A stretch of DNA of 55,320 nucleotides, taken from assembly GCF_008579165.1 (NCBI RefSeq), contig NZ_BKCN01000017.1; one strand, given 5' to 3'. The position numbers and the translations under genes were made by a program. The notes beneath the pieces were generated by a model. The model was not told the origin of the DNA and did not search any database. It saw only the letters and a program-made list of their open reading frames with translations. Origin of the DNA: Iodidimonas nitroreducens. GTDB taxonomy: Bacteria; Pseudomonadota; Alphaproteobacteria; Sphingomonadales; Rhodothalassiaceae. This document shows positions 1 to 9,135 of the stretch, piece after piece (within the stretch, counting starts at the first letter, position 1; the number at the start of each line of letters is the position of its first letter).

Positions 1-746
1 TATATTTGATCTGCAAGAAATTGATCTGGCCGCTATCATCATCGGGATCATTGCCGCCAAATTCGCCACTATCGCCTTCGCCCAGCTTCACGCAAATCTC
101 GCCGCTATCACCGCACACATTGATCGGTGCCCGACCATTGACGATGAACCCGCCCCATTCCCCGGTATTGGGATCATTGGTGGCGTTGCCGGTAAAAATC
201 GACCTCTGGGTGCGGCCAAATTCGGCTGCCAGCCCCAGATCTTCGGCGCTGGTCATCACCACGGGTTCGGTGGCCGTGCCATTCACGAAAATTTCTGAAC
301 CGCGGGATACAACAAGAATCGCATCCGTTGTCTGGCCATAAATCACTGTGCCCGGTTCGATGGTGAGGCTGGCCGCGCTGCGCCCGGCAATGGGATTTGC
401 CGCATCGGGCCCCAGATCTTCACCCACAAAGACCCCGCCATTCAGGCTATAGATATTATTGGCTGTCAGGGTCACATCCCCGGTCAAGGTGCCTTGGATT
501 TCGCATTGGGTTTGTCCGGCAATCGTCAGTTCGCTGGTACCCGCGGGGCACGCACCCTCGCTGGGGGGCGGATCGCCGCCATCACCACCGCCATTCGTGG
601 GGGGGGGGCGTGGTCGTTGGCGGTGGTGTGCCGTCACCGGTGCCGCCTTCAGATATCAATTCGCTGGTGCTGTCACTGCACGCAGCGATGGCCAGCGACG
701 AAACCAGGGCCAAAAGAGTTTGGCGTCTTTGATGATGATTAAACAT
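1..746 (-). CDS. Exported lipoprotein, beta-helix type, partial and frameshifted
   Basis: Probable outer-membrane or periplasmic lipoprotein; function unknown. The ATG at 746 follows a GGGGA ribosome site and opens with MFNHHQRRQ, a hydrophobic stretch and a lipobox ending IAAC, so a signal-peptidase II cleavage site is visible near residue 21. After a Thr/Pro and Gly/Asp-rich linker, the downstream part has phrases such as GGVFVGEDLG, LTIEPGTVIYG, ILVVSRGSEIFVNGTA and GEWGGFIVNGRAP. I recognise this as the right-handed beta-helix lipoprotein type often found with TonB receptors in Caulobacter- and Sphingomonas-like bacteria. The two halves are in different frames. The break is a run of ten G (599-608, C on the coding strand), where nine or twelve would keep the frame. 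The gene continues beyond base 1, so its length is unknown. The family name comes from memory of related proteins, not a search. Confidence 0.6.
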
Positions 747-881
747 GCTTTCCCCACAAGAGGTTGTGTGTGCAAACAAACAAAACTGGATCAACCCGGC
801 CAAACGGCCATGCTGAACGGATGCCGCATCGCCCCTTCAACGGGAACGTGACTGTGGCTCGCGAAAAACTAATGTTGTTTG

Positions 882-916
882 GTGACAGTTCTGTTTCACG
901 GTCGTGACCATTCTGT
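882..916 (-). promoter_or_regulatory. Two 13-base direct repeats phased by 22 bases, possible activator site
   Basis: On the minus strand, ACAGAATGGTCAC and ACAGAACTGTCAC start exactly 22 bases apart (two helical turns), about 140-170 bases upstream of the lipoprotein start. Repeats of the TGTCA type spaced in multiples of 11 are typical of PhoB boxes, and a pst operon lies in the same window. The match to the Pho consensus is only partial, so the regulator is a guess. What the sequence shows directly is the repeat and its phasing. Confidence 0.35.
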
Positions 917-1009
917 CACAAGCCGTGGACACATCTTCTTTGGGGAATGGAAGCGTGGAGTCTCATGGGATTATGAAGATGAATTTTTTGCGGCACTGCT
1001 TCAAAGAGC

Positions 1010-1037
1010 ACCACCCCGGGCGGAGGGCCGGGGTGAC
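1010..1037. repeat. Dispersed GC-rich palindrome, copy 1
   Basis: CACCCCGG and CCGGGGTG form an 8-base-arm hairpin at 1012-1034. Its reverse complement starts CGTCACCCCGGCCC, nearly the same as the element at 55257-55300. An A-run follows on the plus strand, but no gene reads into it from that side, so I read it as a REP-like repeat rather than a terminator. Confidence 0.55.
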
Positions 1038-1081
1038 GAAAAAATATTACGGAATGTCGAAAAAAGGGCTGGAAATGCCGA

Positions 1082-1927
1082 CTAGCCCCCAACGGCGGCC
1101 ATCAGATTAGGCTCTGCATCCGAAGGCAGATACATGCCGCGCTGGCCACGCACCGGGCGAAAGCGATCGGTGATCCCCAAAACCGTTTCAGCCGCCCCCA
1201 AAAACAGGGTGCCATCTGTTGGCAAAAGGCCGCGCATCCGATCCAGCACATTCGATTTTGTGGGTTGATCGAAATAAATCAGAACATTGCGGCAATAGAT
1301 CACATCAAATTTGCCAAGGGCGGCAAAATTATCGAGCAGATTGAATTCCCTGAAGGTGACCATCTTGCGGATATCTTCTGACAGACGCCAGATATCGCCC
1401 TCTTGGGTGAAATGTTTCATCAAAAGCTGGATGGGCAGGCCTCTTTGCACCTCGAATTGCGAATAAACACCATCCCGTGCCTTTTGCAAAACAGGCCGCG
1501 ATATATCGGTGCCCACAATCTCGATGCTCCAATCCCGCCATTTGGCTTCCTGCTTTTTTAATTCAAAGGCAAGGGAATAAGGCTCCTGCCCCGTAGAACA
1601 GGCCGCGCACCAGATGCGGATTTTTTTGGTCGTGGACCGACGTTGATACAACATCGGCAGAACCTGATCACGAAACAGATCGAATGGGGTGCGATCACGA
1701 AAGAAAAAGGATTCATTCGTGGTCATCGCCTCGGTCACATCCCGCAACAGGGTTTCCGAGCCCGAGCGCCGTAATTCCGCGATCAAGGCATCGAGACTAT
1801 CCATGCCCGAGCGCCGCGCCAGCGGTGTCAATCGCGATTCAAGCAGATAAACCTTATCGGGATTGAGGGTCAAACCCGAACGCCGCTTCAAAAGGCTGCT
1901 GAGGAAATCAAAATCCTGGGGCTTCAT
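1082..1927 (-). CDS. cheR: CheR chemoreceptor glutamate methyltransferase
   Basis: S-adenosylmethionine-dependent O-methyltransferase that methylates glutamates on chemoreceptors, opposing CheB. The protein is 281 residues, the usual length. It has an N-terminal helical CheR domain (RSGLTLNPDKVYLLESRL), then the SAM-binding domain with TTNESFFFRD, WCAACSTGQEPYSLA and the late motif DVIYCRNVLIYF. The ATG at 1927 overlaps the cheB stop (ATGA-type overlap), showing translational coupling as the last gene of the cheA-W-Y-B-R operon. An ORF extension to 2029 would lie inside cheB and was not used. No chemoreceptor gene is in the window, so its substrate is encoded elsewhere. Confidence 0.95.
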   Translation of the reverse strand: MKPQDFDFLSSLLKRRSGLTLNPDKVYLLESRLTPLARRSGMDSLDALIAELRRSGSETLLRDVTEAMTTNESFFFRDRTPFDLFRDQVLPMLYQRRSTTKKIRIWCAACSTGQEPYSLAFELKKQEAKWRDWSIEIVGTDISRPVLQKARDGVYSQFEVQRGLPIQLLMKHFTQEGDIWRLSEDIRKMVTFREFNLLDNFAALGKFDVIYCRNVLIYFDQPTKSNVLDRMRGLLPTDGTLFLGAAETVLGITDRFRPVRGQRGMYLPSDAEPNLMAAVGG

Positions 1928-3221
1928 GGGTTGCCTCTCAGGCTTTTTATGATGATATCCGGGATTTCGGACAGCGGAGTCACCGCGCTGCATAATCCCG
2001 CCGTGGCCACCGCCCCTGGCATCCCCCATACGACACTCGAAGCCTCATCCTGGGCAATCAGCGTGGCACCGGTTCCCACGAGGTCTCGCGCGCCGCGCAA
2101 GCCATCATGTCCCATTCCGGTCAAGATCACAGCCAATGTCCGTGCGCCATAAAGACCGGCCACACTGCGGAACATGGGATCCACAGACGGCCGACAGAAA
2201 TTTTCCGGTTCGTTTTGATCAAGCCCCAAAACAATCCCCGCTTCACCACGACGCATGGTCATATGATGATTACCGGGGGCGACATAGATATGCCCGGGCA
2301 ACAGCTTTTCGCCATCTTTGGCCTCAGAAGACGGCAGGCCCGAAGCCCGCCCCAAATGATCGGCCAGAATAGCGGTGAAGGTGGCGGGCATATGCTGAAC
2401 CACCAGAACGGCAGATGCTTCACCGCATCCTTGATCCCGGTAAACACCTGAATCAAGGCCTGTGGCCCCCCTGTGGACGAGCCGATCACCAGAATTTCGG
2501 GCCGTGATTTGGATGGCGCGCGCAAGGTGATCTCGCGCTCGCCAACCCGCAGGGTTCGCAGCGCTCCGGCCGATGGCTCGGCCCCACGCCCGGGCCGCGC
2601 CATAGCGGGCCGGGATGCTGGCTCATCGCCCCGGCGCGCCACCACCTGATAGCTTGACCGTGCCCTTACCGGCGCGGTTGTTGCCGCCCCTTCACGCAGG
2701 CTGGGCACGCCCCCGGGGGTTTGACCGCCGGGCATTTCCTGACGCAGCGCCCGTCGCCGCGCTGCCCCATAAACCTTGACCTTTTCCACCAATTCCTGGC
2801 GGAAATCGATATTGGCATTCACCGCCCGGGTGGTTTCCGGCTTTGGCACATAATCAGAAGCCCCAAGCTGCAGGGCGCGCAGGGAGATTTCCGCATTTTT
2901 CCGGGTCAGGGTTGAAGCCATCACCACCCGCACATCGGGATCGGCCTCAAGGATTTTCGGCAAGGCGGTCATGCCATCCATTTCCGGCATTTCGATATCC
3001 AAAACAACGACTTCGGGCTTGGCCGTGTTCATCGTGCGCAAGGCCATGATGCCATTCGATGCCGTGGCAACAACCTTGATGGCTCCATCCTGCTCAAGAT
3101 AACGCACAAGAAAACCGCGAATGACAGCGCTGTCATCAACAACCATCACACGGAAGGGATCTTTCACTTTCGCGTTTTCCTGTGTTCGATCAGAGCCATT
3201 CAAAATACTGGACACATTCAC
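1924..3221 (-). CDS. cheB: CheB chemoreceptor methylesterase/deamidase (frameshifted)
   Basis: Response-regulator methylesterase that removes methyl groups from chemoreceptors. The N-terminal receiver domain has VMVVDDSAVIRGF, phospho-acceptor Asp in VVVLDIEMPEMDG, and the Lys of DYVPKPE. A Pro/Arg-rich linker of about 90 residues follows, then the esterase domain with the catalytic Ser in GSSTGGPQAL, His in VVQHMPATF and Asp in GMGHDG. The start is a GTG at 3221. The frame breaks around 2405-2411: the sequence reads LPFWWFS, but one extra base restores the conserved LP-VLVVQHMP, so a base is probably missing. Both catalytic halves are otherwise intact. Located between cheY and cheR in one operon. 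Confidence 0.9.
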
Positions 3222-3233
3222 AATCCGGTTAAT

Positions 3234-3599
3234 CTACATCAATCCGACTTGAGCAAATTTGGCTTCAATAATTTCACGATCAAAAGGCTTCATGATATAT
3301 TCATCGGCCCCGGCTTCCATGGCCAAACGAATATGGTTCATGTCGTTTTCCGTGGTGCAAAAAACCACAATGGGCTGTTTGAGATTGGCGCGCCCCCGAA
3401 TGGCCTTGAGAAATTCGAGGCCATCCATCACCGGCATGTTCCAATCCAACAACACCACATCAGGCAGCATCCGTTCGCAGGCTTCCAGAGCGTCTTTCCC
3501 GTCAACCGCTTCTTCAATTGAGAAATCCATTTCCTCAAGAATGCGACGCGCCACCCGTCGAATGACTTTTGAATCATCTACCACGAGGCAGGATTTCAT
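3234..3599 (-). CDS. cheY: CheY-type single-domain response regulator
   Basis: Receiver-only protein of 121 residues, phosphorylated by CheA. Visible motifs are CLVVDDSKVIRRV (acidic pocket), the phospho-acceptor Asp in VVLLDWNMPVMDG, the Thr of FCTTEND and the Lys of YIMKPFD. The start is the ATG at 3599 (MKSCLVVDD), not the upstream extension, because the receiver fold begins there. It sits between cheW and cheB. FCTTEND and the ending AKFAQVGLM resemble alphaproteobacterial CheY proteins that act with non-flagellar or flagellar Che systems. No flagellar genes are present here to decide between these. Confidence 0.93.
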   Translation of the reverse strand: MKSCLVVDDSKVIRRVARRILEEMDFSIEEAVDGKDALEACERMLPDVVLLDWNMPVMDGLEFLKAIRGRANLKQPIVVFCTTENDMNHIRLAMEAGADEYIMKPFDREIIEAKFAQVGLM

Positions 3600-3639
3600 A
3601 GTTCGGCTCCGTTCCCTGTTGCGATCACGCCTTACGCCC

Positions 3640-4092
3640 TCAAGCGGCAGCCGAAGATTCTGCGCTGCCCAGCACCGTTTCAACATCGAGGATCGCCAGC
3701 AATTCGCCATCAAGCCGATAAATCCCTCGGCTCACCTCCCGCCAACGCTGATCCATGGTCACTGGATTTTTTTCCATAACCTCTTTCTCAAGATTGAGAA
3801 CGTCACCCACGCGATCAATCTGCAAGCTATAAGGCTCGCCACGAAATTCAACGACGATGCTCATATCTTTACCACCATCAGTGCGTTTCCCAAAGCCCAT
3901 ACGTTCCCGCATATTGATCGCCGTAACAATCCGCCCACGCAGATTAAGAACACCCGAAACCCAGGCCGGGGCCAAGGGAATGCTGGTGATTTTCTGTGCG
4001 CTCAAAACATCCTGCACCGAAAGTACGGGGATGCCCAAAAGCTGGCCCTCGAGCCGCATGGTCACGAATTCATGTCCTAATGAAGATGCCAT
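3640..4092 (-). CDS. cheW: CheW coupling protein
   Basis: Adaptor linking chemoreceptors to CheA at the inner membrane. It is 150 residues, one CheW domain: FVTMRLEGQLLGIPVLSVQDV (about residues 10-30), VSGVLNLRGRIVTAINMRERMG in the middle (cited in part), and IYRLDGELLAILDVETVL near the end. The chosen start is the ATG at 4092, which has a strong AGGAAGGG ribosome site. An in-frame TTG six bases upstream is less likely. The gene follows cheA by about 30 bases and precedes cheY by 40. The CheW surface loop IVVEFRGEPYSLQIDRVGDV is complete. Confidence 0.93.
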   Translation of the reverse strand: MASSLGHEFVTMRLEGQLLGIPVLSVQDVLSAQKITSIPLAPAWVSGVLNLRGRIVTAINMRERMGFGKRTDGGKDMSIVVEFRGEPYSLQIDRVGDVLNLEKEVMEKNPVTMDQRWREVSRGIYRLDGELLAILDVETVLGSAESSAAA

Positions 4093-4122
4093 TTTCAACC
4101 CTTCCTGATCTTATGTTCACGC

Positions 4123-7100
4123 TTAGGCAGCATCGCCTTGCAGCTTTAATTGCTGAGACAAACATTCCAAAAGCGCCTTGCGGTCGAATTTGGCGATATA
4201 GTCATCAAAGCCCACAGCCCGCCCGCGTTCCAGATGTTTGGGGCTGGAAAAGCTCGACAGGGCCACCATCGGGGTGTGCGCCCAGTGACCATCCTTTTTC
4301 AAAATACCCGCCAATTCAAAGCCATCCATGCCGGGCATATCGATATCGGAAATGATCAGATTGAAATGCTCACCCTTGTCGCGCAGATCGATGGCGGCCT
4401 GCGCATGATCAACACAGGTGAGATCATAGCCAGCCACCTTCAAAAGCGGTTTCAGCATGTTTCTGAAGAAAGCACTGTCATCAATCAGCAGAATGCGGGT
4501 GCCGCGTTCGGGGGCAACACCGCTATTCTGATCGCGGGATTTCAACCAATCGTCAAAAGCCTGACTTAAATAATAGGCGACATCGATCACCTCGGTCGCC
4601 TTGCCGCCGATGATCGCCGAACCCACCATCCCCGGCTTGCCGGAAACGATCTTGATATCGGCATGATCCTCTACGATGTCGAGAATTTCATCCACCGCCA
4701 AGCCCATGGTATAATCGCCATCGGTGAACACCAAAACAGCCTGCCGCCCCTCGGTTTTGAGGCCCGAAAGCCCCTCCGCCAGTACGATCGGCATCAAAGC
4801 CCCACGATATTGCACCACATGGCGGCCATCCGAGAGTTCGATCTTCTCCACTTCGATATCTTCAAGGCGCGCCACTAGGGGCAAAGGCACGGCTTTGCGG
4901 CTTTTCGCCCCCGCCCCAAAGAGCAGCAGTGATTCCGATTCATCCTTGATGGTCAATTGATTGGCAGCCGCCTTTTCGTCTACAGCACCGCTTTCCTGAA
5001 CCACGCCGGAATTGGTCCGCTCGGCAATGCCATTGGGATCGAGAATCATGATCACGCTGCCATCACCCAGAATGGTATTGCCCGAATAAATCGACAGATC
5101 CTTGAGGATCGGGGCCACCGGCTTCACTACGATTTCTTCGGTATCATAAACCTGATCAACAACGATACCGAAGGTGAACGCCCCCACCTGGCTGACGATG
5201 ATGAAATCATCCGAAGGGGCATCCTTATCCGCTACTTTCTTATCAGCATCTTGGGCCTTCTGATCCGATGCGCCATCAGCAGATTTTTTAAAGCCCAGAA
5301 TATCATTGAGATAAACCAGCGGCAGCAATCGATTACGCAGCCGCAAAACCGGGGTGTTCTTGATCCGCTCGATACGATGATCGCTGCCATCAGCAGCCCG
5401 CACCAATTCCAGAACACTGATCTGGGGAACGGCGAAACGCTCGCCAGCAGCAGAAACGATCAGGGCCGAAACGATGGCCAGGGTGAGGGGGATCTTGATC
5501 TGGAAGGTCGTGCCCTTGCCTTCCACCGATACCATATCGATGGTACCGCCAATTTTTTCGATATTGGTGCGCACCACATCCATGCCCACACCACGCCCGG
5601 ATACGCTGGTCACCGCCGCAGCTGTTGAAAAGCCTGCGTGGAAAACGAATTTCTGGATCTGAGCTTCCGACATATTGGCAAGCTCGGCTTCCGATGCCAG
5701 CCCTTTTTCCAGCGCCTTCTGGCGGATTTTATCGGCGGCGATACCGCGTCCATCATCGCGGATTTCGATGATGATATGGCCGCCTTCATGATAGGCGTTC
5801 AAAACGATGGTGCCATGCTCGGTCTTGCCCATCGCCACCCGTTCGGGCGGGGTTTCAATGCCATGATCGGCCGAATTGCGGACCATATGGGTCAGCGGGT
5901 CCTTGATCAATTCCAGAACCTGCCGATCCAGCTCGGTTTCCGAGCCGCGCATATCCAATTCGATCTTCTTATCAAGATCCATCGACAGATCGCGCACGAT
6001 CCTTGGCAGCTTGGCCCAGGCATTGCCAATCGGCTGCATCCGGGTTTTCATCACCCCTTCTTGCAATTCCGTGGTGGTTTGCGAAAGCCTTTGGATCGGC
6101 ACAGTGAATTCGCTGTCTTCTTTTTCGCGCACCATCTGCAAAAGCTGATTGCGGGTCAGCACCAGTTCGCTGACCATATTCATCAGATCTTCAAGCAGAT
6201 CCACGGAAACCCGAATGGATTGGGATGTGCGTTTTTCAACCGATCCACCCCCACCATGATCATGATCATCATTGGCGGCGCCAGCACTGGCCTTCACCTT
6301 GGTCACATGCTTTTCCGAGGCCGCCAGCGCCGCATCGCGCACCAGTTCAAGGCTCATAACGGCATCATCACACACATCCGCCGCCAGCTTCACCTCTTTG
6401 AAAACGGCCTTCATCTCAGCGGCCAGCACATCGAATTGATCATTGCCAAAGCCCGGCTGCCCGATGATCGATGCCATCACATTATTGGATGAGCTTTCAT
6501 CTTCCTTGAAAAGCGCGGTGAGCAGGCCAAGAAATTTGGCTTTCCGCAAATCATCGGGGATAACGCTGAAAAAACTGCCGATTTTCGCATGACGCGGCAG
6601 GCGATTGGCCAGTAAATGCGCCATCACCGCAATCGCATCCTCGCCCCCTGCGCGCTCGAACAGGCGCGCCCCGGCCATCGGCTTGGGCGTTGCTTGGGGC
6701 GCGGATGGCTGATCAGGCTCATCATCGGGGCCGGGGGCCTCCATGAAGCACGCTCAAGCTCATCGAGGGCCACCTCGCCGGGTTTGAGCGGACGCCCAAG
6801 GCCAGCATCAGGATCAAGGCCGGCATCCGCCAGCGACGCATCCGGCTCGGTTGAAGCAACGATTTCCGGCGCTGTAGCAGGCTGAGAGGGAGGCTTGGCC
6901 GCGGCGCCCTTTCCTTCGGCAATGGCATCAAGACGGCCGATCAGCGGCCCATCGTCGCCTTCGGGCTCGGTTTCTGTTTGTTCAAGACCACTGAGGATTT
7001 CCTTGATTCGATCAAGCTTTCCAGAACCACGGTCACCGCTTCGGGGGTGACCAGCAATTCGCCATCCCGGAATTTGCCCAGCACATTTTCTGATGCATGG

Positions 7101-7285
7101 GCTACCGATTCCAACCGTGGCAGGCCCAGAAAGCCGCAGGTGCCCTTGATGGTGTGCACAAGGCGGAAAATATTATCCAGAACGCCTTTATTATTGGGGT
7201 CTTGTTCCAGCTTCACAAGTTCCACATCGACCACATCGATGCTTTCCGCGGTTTCGGTCAGGAACTCATTCAGAAGGTCGTCCAT
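4123..7285 (-). CDS. cheA: CheA hybrid histidine kinase with globin-like insert, two CheW-like domains and receiver (two frameshifts)
   Basis: Central chemotaxis kinase, about 1054 residues when repaired. Domain order: HPt (1-110) with phospho-acceptor His44 in RLVHTIKGTCGFLG; acidic/proline linker; a segment at about 207-322 (DNA 6322-6666) resembling a group I truncated haemoglobin; dimerisation helix SIRVSVDLLEDLMNMV; ATPase with HMVRNSADHG, DDGRGIA and GRGVGMDVV; a first CheW-like domain (GERFAVPQISVLELV); a second CheW-like domain (RKAVPLPLVARLEDIE onward); and a C-terminal receiver with LLIDDSAFFRN and phospho-acceptor in IISDIDMPGMDG. The usual P2 domain is not recognisable, and the globin-like segment takes its place. 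Two breaks occur, near 7016 (restores VLESLDRIKEIL) and near 6747 (restores ELERAFMEAPG), each needing one added base. First gene of the che operon. Confidence 0.92.
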
Positions 7286-7425
7286 GTGGTATATCCTTAT
7301 GAAGCCAGCAGAAAAGTCAGGACAGGGCCGGATTTTTCACTGCCAGCCTTTCGCTTTTGCTTGAAAAACAAGGGCGGGAAAAATCAGACGCTGCATGAGC
7401 GCAGGCTGACAAGATCGCGCGAAAC

Positions 7426-7451
7426 AATTAAAAAGCTGTAAAACACAGCCG
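7426..7451 (-). terminator. Rho-independent terminator after chpT
   Basis: On the minus strand GCTGT, loop GTTTT and ACAGC are followed by TTTTTAATT, about 60 bases past the chpT stop. The stem is short but the U-run is clear. It separates chpT from the cheA promoter region. Confidence 0.5.
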
Positions 7452-7509
7452 TAAAACAAAGCGCCCCATCTGCGCAAAAGGGCACTTCATCTCAATTATT
7501 TGGCTGATT

Positions 7510-8136
7510 TCAAAGGGAGATGCGAAAGAGGATCCGGTCTTCTTGCGACGAATCGATTTGCAACCGAGCCGGAATATCTCGTGCGACGATCCCCGCCAGA
7601 TAAGCCGGTGCCGTGCGCGGCTCCAGATCTGCTTCAGAAAGCGTGCCTTCCAGGGCATCGCGGGCGGCGGAGGAAAACAGAACACGCGGCCCGGATGCAG
7701 ACACTTCGATGACCTGGCCCGCCTCGGTTCCGGTGCTTTCAATCCGCAAAACACCGCCGCGCACCAGCCCTTCTCCGGCCAATAAAGCCAGATTAAGAAT
7801 TAATTTCAGCGCATCCTTGGGCAGGCTGGGGCTTTGGATCTGCCATTCCAGCGTTGTTTTGGAATCCTGCAAAAAAGCCCTCAAGGCCTTTTCCCCATCG
7901 CGCGGATCGACCATCTTGCCAAAGCCGCCACCGGCCCCAAAGGCCAAGCGGAAAAATTGCAGGCGATTGGCGGTTTGCCGCGCACTTTGATCCAAAAGGC
8001 TCAGCACCTGCAGGCGCATATCATCATCATGCTCATCGGCCAGAACCTCAAGCCCGTTCGACAAAGCCCCCACCGGGCTGACAAGATCATGGCACAAACG
8101 CGAACATAACAATGCGGCAAAACTCACAGACGACAT
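7510..8136 (-). CDS. chpT: ChpT-like histidine phosphotransferase
   Basis: Phosphotransfer protein that in Caulobacter passes phosphate from the CckA kinase to CtrA and CpdR, controlling the cell cycle. It has 208 residues, the normal ChpT length. The dimerisation helix carries the acceptor His in LLCSRLCHDLVSPVGALSNG, the ChpT signature. The C-terminal part is a degenerate ATPase-like domain (LKLILNLALLAGEGLVRGG, VLFSSAARDALEG) without nucleotide-binding motifs. The start is the ATG at 8136 (MSSVSFAALL). It lies just upstream of cheA on the same strand, separated by a terminator-like hairpin. A chemotaxis-dedicated role is possible but not shown by the sequence. Confidence 0.88.
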   Translation of the reverse strand: MSSVSFAALLCSRLCHDLVSPVGALSNGLEVLADEHDDDMRLQVLSLLDQSARQTANRLQFFRLAFGAGGGFGKMVDPRDGEKALRAFLQDSKTTLEWQIQSPSLPKDALKLILNLALLAGEGLVRGGVLRIESTGTEAGQVIEVSASGPRVLFSSAARDALEGTLSEADLEPRTAPAYLAGIVARDIPARLQIDSSQEDRILFRISL

Positions 8137-8277
8137 CAGCCCCCCTTCCCTTTCGACATGGGTGATTTTTTTCGCGCACCCCGGAACTTGCCATTGCATA
8201 TTGGGGCAAGTCGCTTCAACACTCCACCATATTCAGCAAGAAGAGTCGTCTCAAAACCATCAGAAAGCCCCCTGCCC

Positions 8278-9120
8278 GTGACATTTTCAACCCATCATCC
8301 CCATCCCCCATCGCCTGCCCCTGATTTGGCGGGCGATCTTCCCGCCCTGATCATGGCTGCCATCGAGGCTGGCGAAGAAATCCTCGATGTTGCCAAAAGC
8401 GCGATCAGCGTGCGCAAAAAGGATGATCATTCTCCGGTGACCGAAGCCGATGAACGTGCCGAACGGGTGATTTTGGCCTGCCTTTCAAAGCTCACCCCCT
8501 CATGGATGGTGATCGCTGAGGAAAGCGCCGCCGCCGGTGGCCTGCCTGATCGGGTGAGCGGCCCTTTCTGGCTTGTGGACCCGCTGGATGGCACCAAGGA
8601 ATTTTTAAAAGGCGGCGATGATTACACCGTCAATATCGCCCTGATCAAAGACGGCAAACCCCAGCTTGGGCTGGTTTATTGCCCGGCAAAGCGCCGCCTT
8701 TTCGTGGGTGATGTTCGCACCGGCGCGTGGCAGGCCGATATTTCAAATAACAATGAAATAGGCCCCAAACACGCCATCACCTGCCGCCCCTGCGCCACGC
8801 CCCCCACCCTTGTGGCCAGCAAATCCCATCGCAATGCCGAAACCGATGCTTATCTGGCGCATTATCCCGATGCCCCACTCACCTCCATCGGCAGTTCTTT
8901 GAAATTCTGCCTGGTGGCCACCGGCGAAGCGGATATCTATCCCCGCCTTGGCCCAACCATGGAATGGGATACGGCAGCAGGCCATGCCGTGCTTTTGGCA
9001 GCAGGCGGGGCCATGGTCGATGATCAGGGCGCGGATTTCCGCTATTATAAGCCTGGCTTTAAAAACGGCCATTTTCTGGCCTGGGGGGATCGCAACTTCA
9101 CCCCCCGACCCCTCCTTTGA
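8278..9120 (+). CDS. cysQ: 3'(2'),5'-bisphosphate nucleotidase CysQ
   Basis: Inositol-monophosphatase-fold phosphatase that hydrolyses PAP, a by-product of sulfate assimilation, to AMP. Metal and catalytic motifs are visible: SPVTEADERAE, VIAEESAA, the signature VDPLDGTKEFLKGG and, near the C-terminus, WDTAAGHAVLLAAGG. The GTG at 8278 gives 280 residues. The ATG at 8353 would cut into the first helix, and an ATG at 8158 would add an unlikely leader. The start is therefore uncertain. It is divergent from chpT and convergent with pyrC (15-base gap). No other sulfur genes are adjacent. Confidence 0.9.
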   Translation: MTFSTHHPHPPSPAPDLAGDLPALIMAAIEAGEEILDVAKSAISVRKKDDHSPVTEADERAERVILACLSKLTPSWMVIAEESAAAGGLPDRVSGPFWLVDPLDGTKEFLKGGDDYTVNIALIKDGKPQLGLVYCPAKRRLFVGDVRTGAWQADISNNNEIGPKHAITCRPCATPPTLVASKSHRNAETDAYLAHYPDAPLTSIGSSLKFCLVATGEADIYPRLGPTMEWDTAAGHAVLLAAGGAMVDDQGADFRYYKPGFKNGHFLAWGDRNFTPRPLL

Positions 9121-9135
9121 AACCGGCGTCTATTT

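Larger units (their letters stand above)
747..1081. other. Intergenic region with phased repeats and a GC palindrome
   Basis: This is the 335-base gap between the lipoprotein start and the end of cheR. It holds the 22-base-phased direct repeats at 882-916 and the palindromic repeat at 1010-1037, both listed separately. Short open frames here have no ribosome site or recognisable product, and I see no RNA gene. Confidence 0.6.

Noticed and set aside
6..851. Plus-strand open frames at the left end (6-341, 397-732, 459-851)
   Set aside because: They are the complement of the lipoprotein gene, whose signal peptide, lipobox and beta-helix phrases are on the minus strand.
1010..1037. Terminator for cheR
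   Set aside because: No U-run on the minus strand after the hairpin, and the element matches the repeat at 55257-55300.
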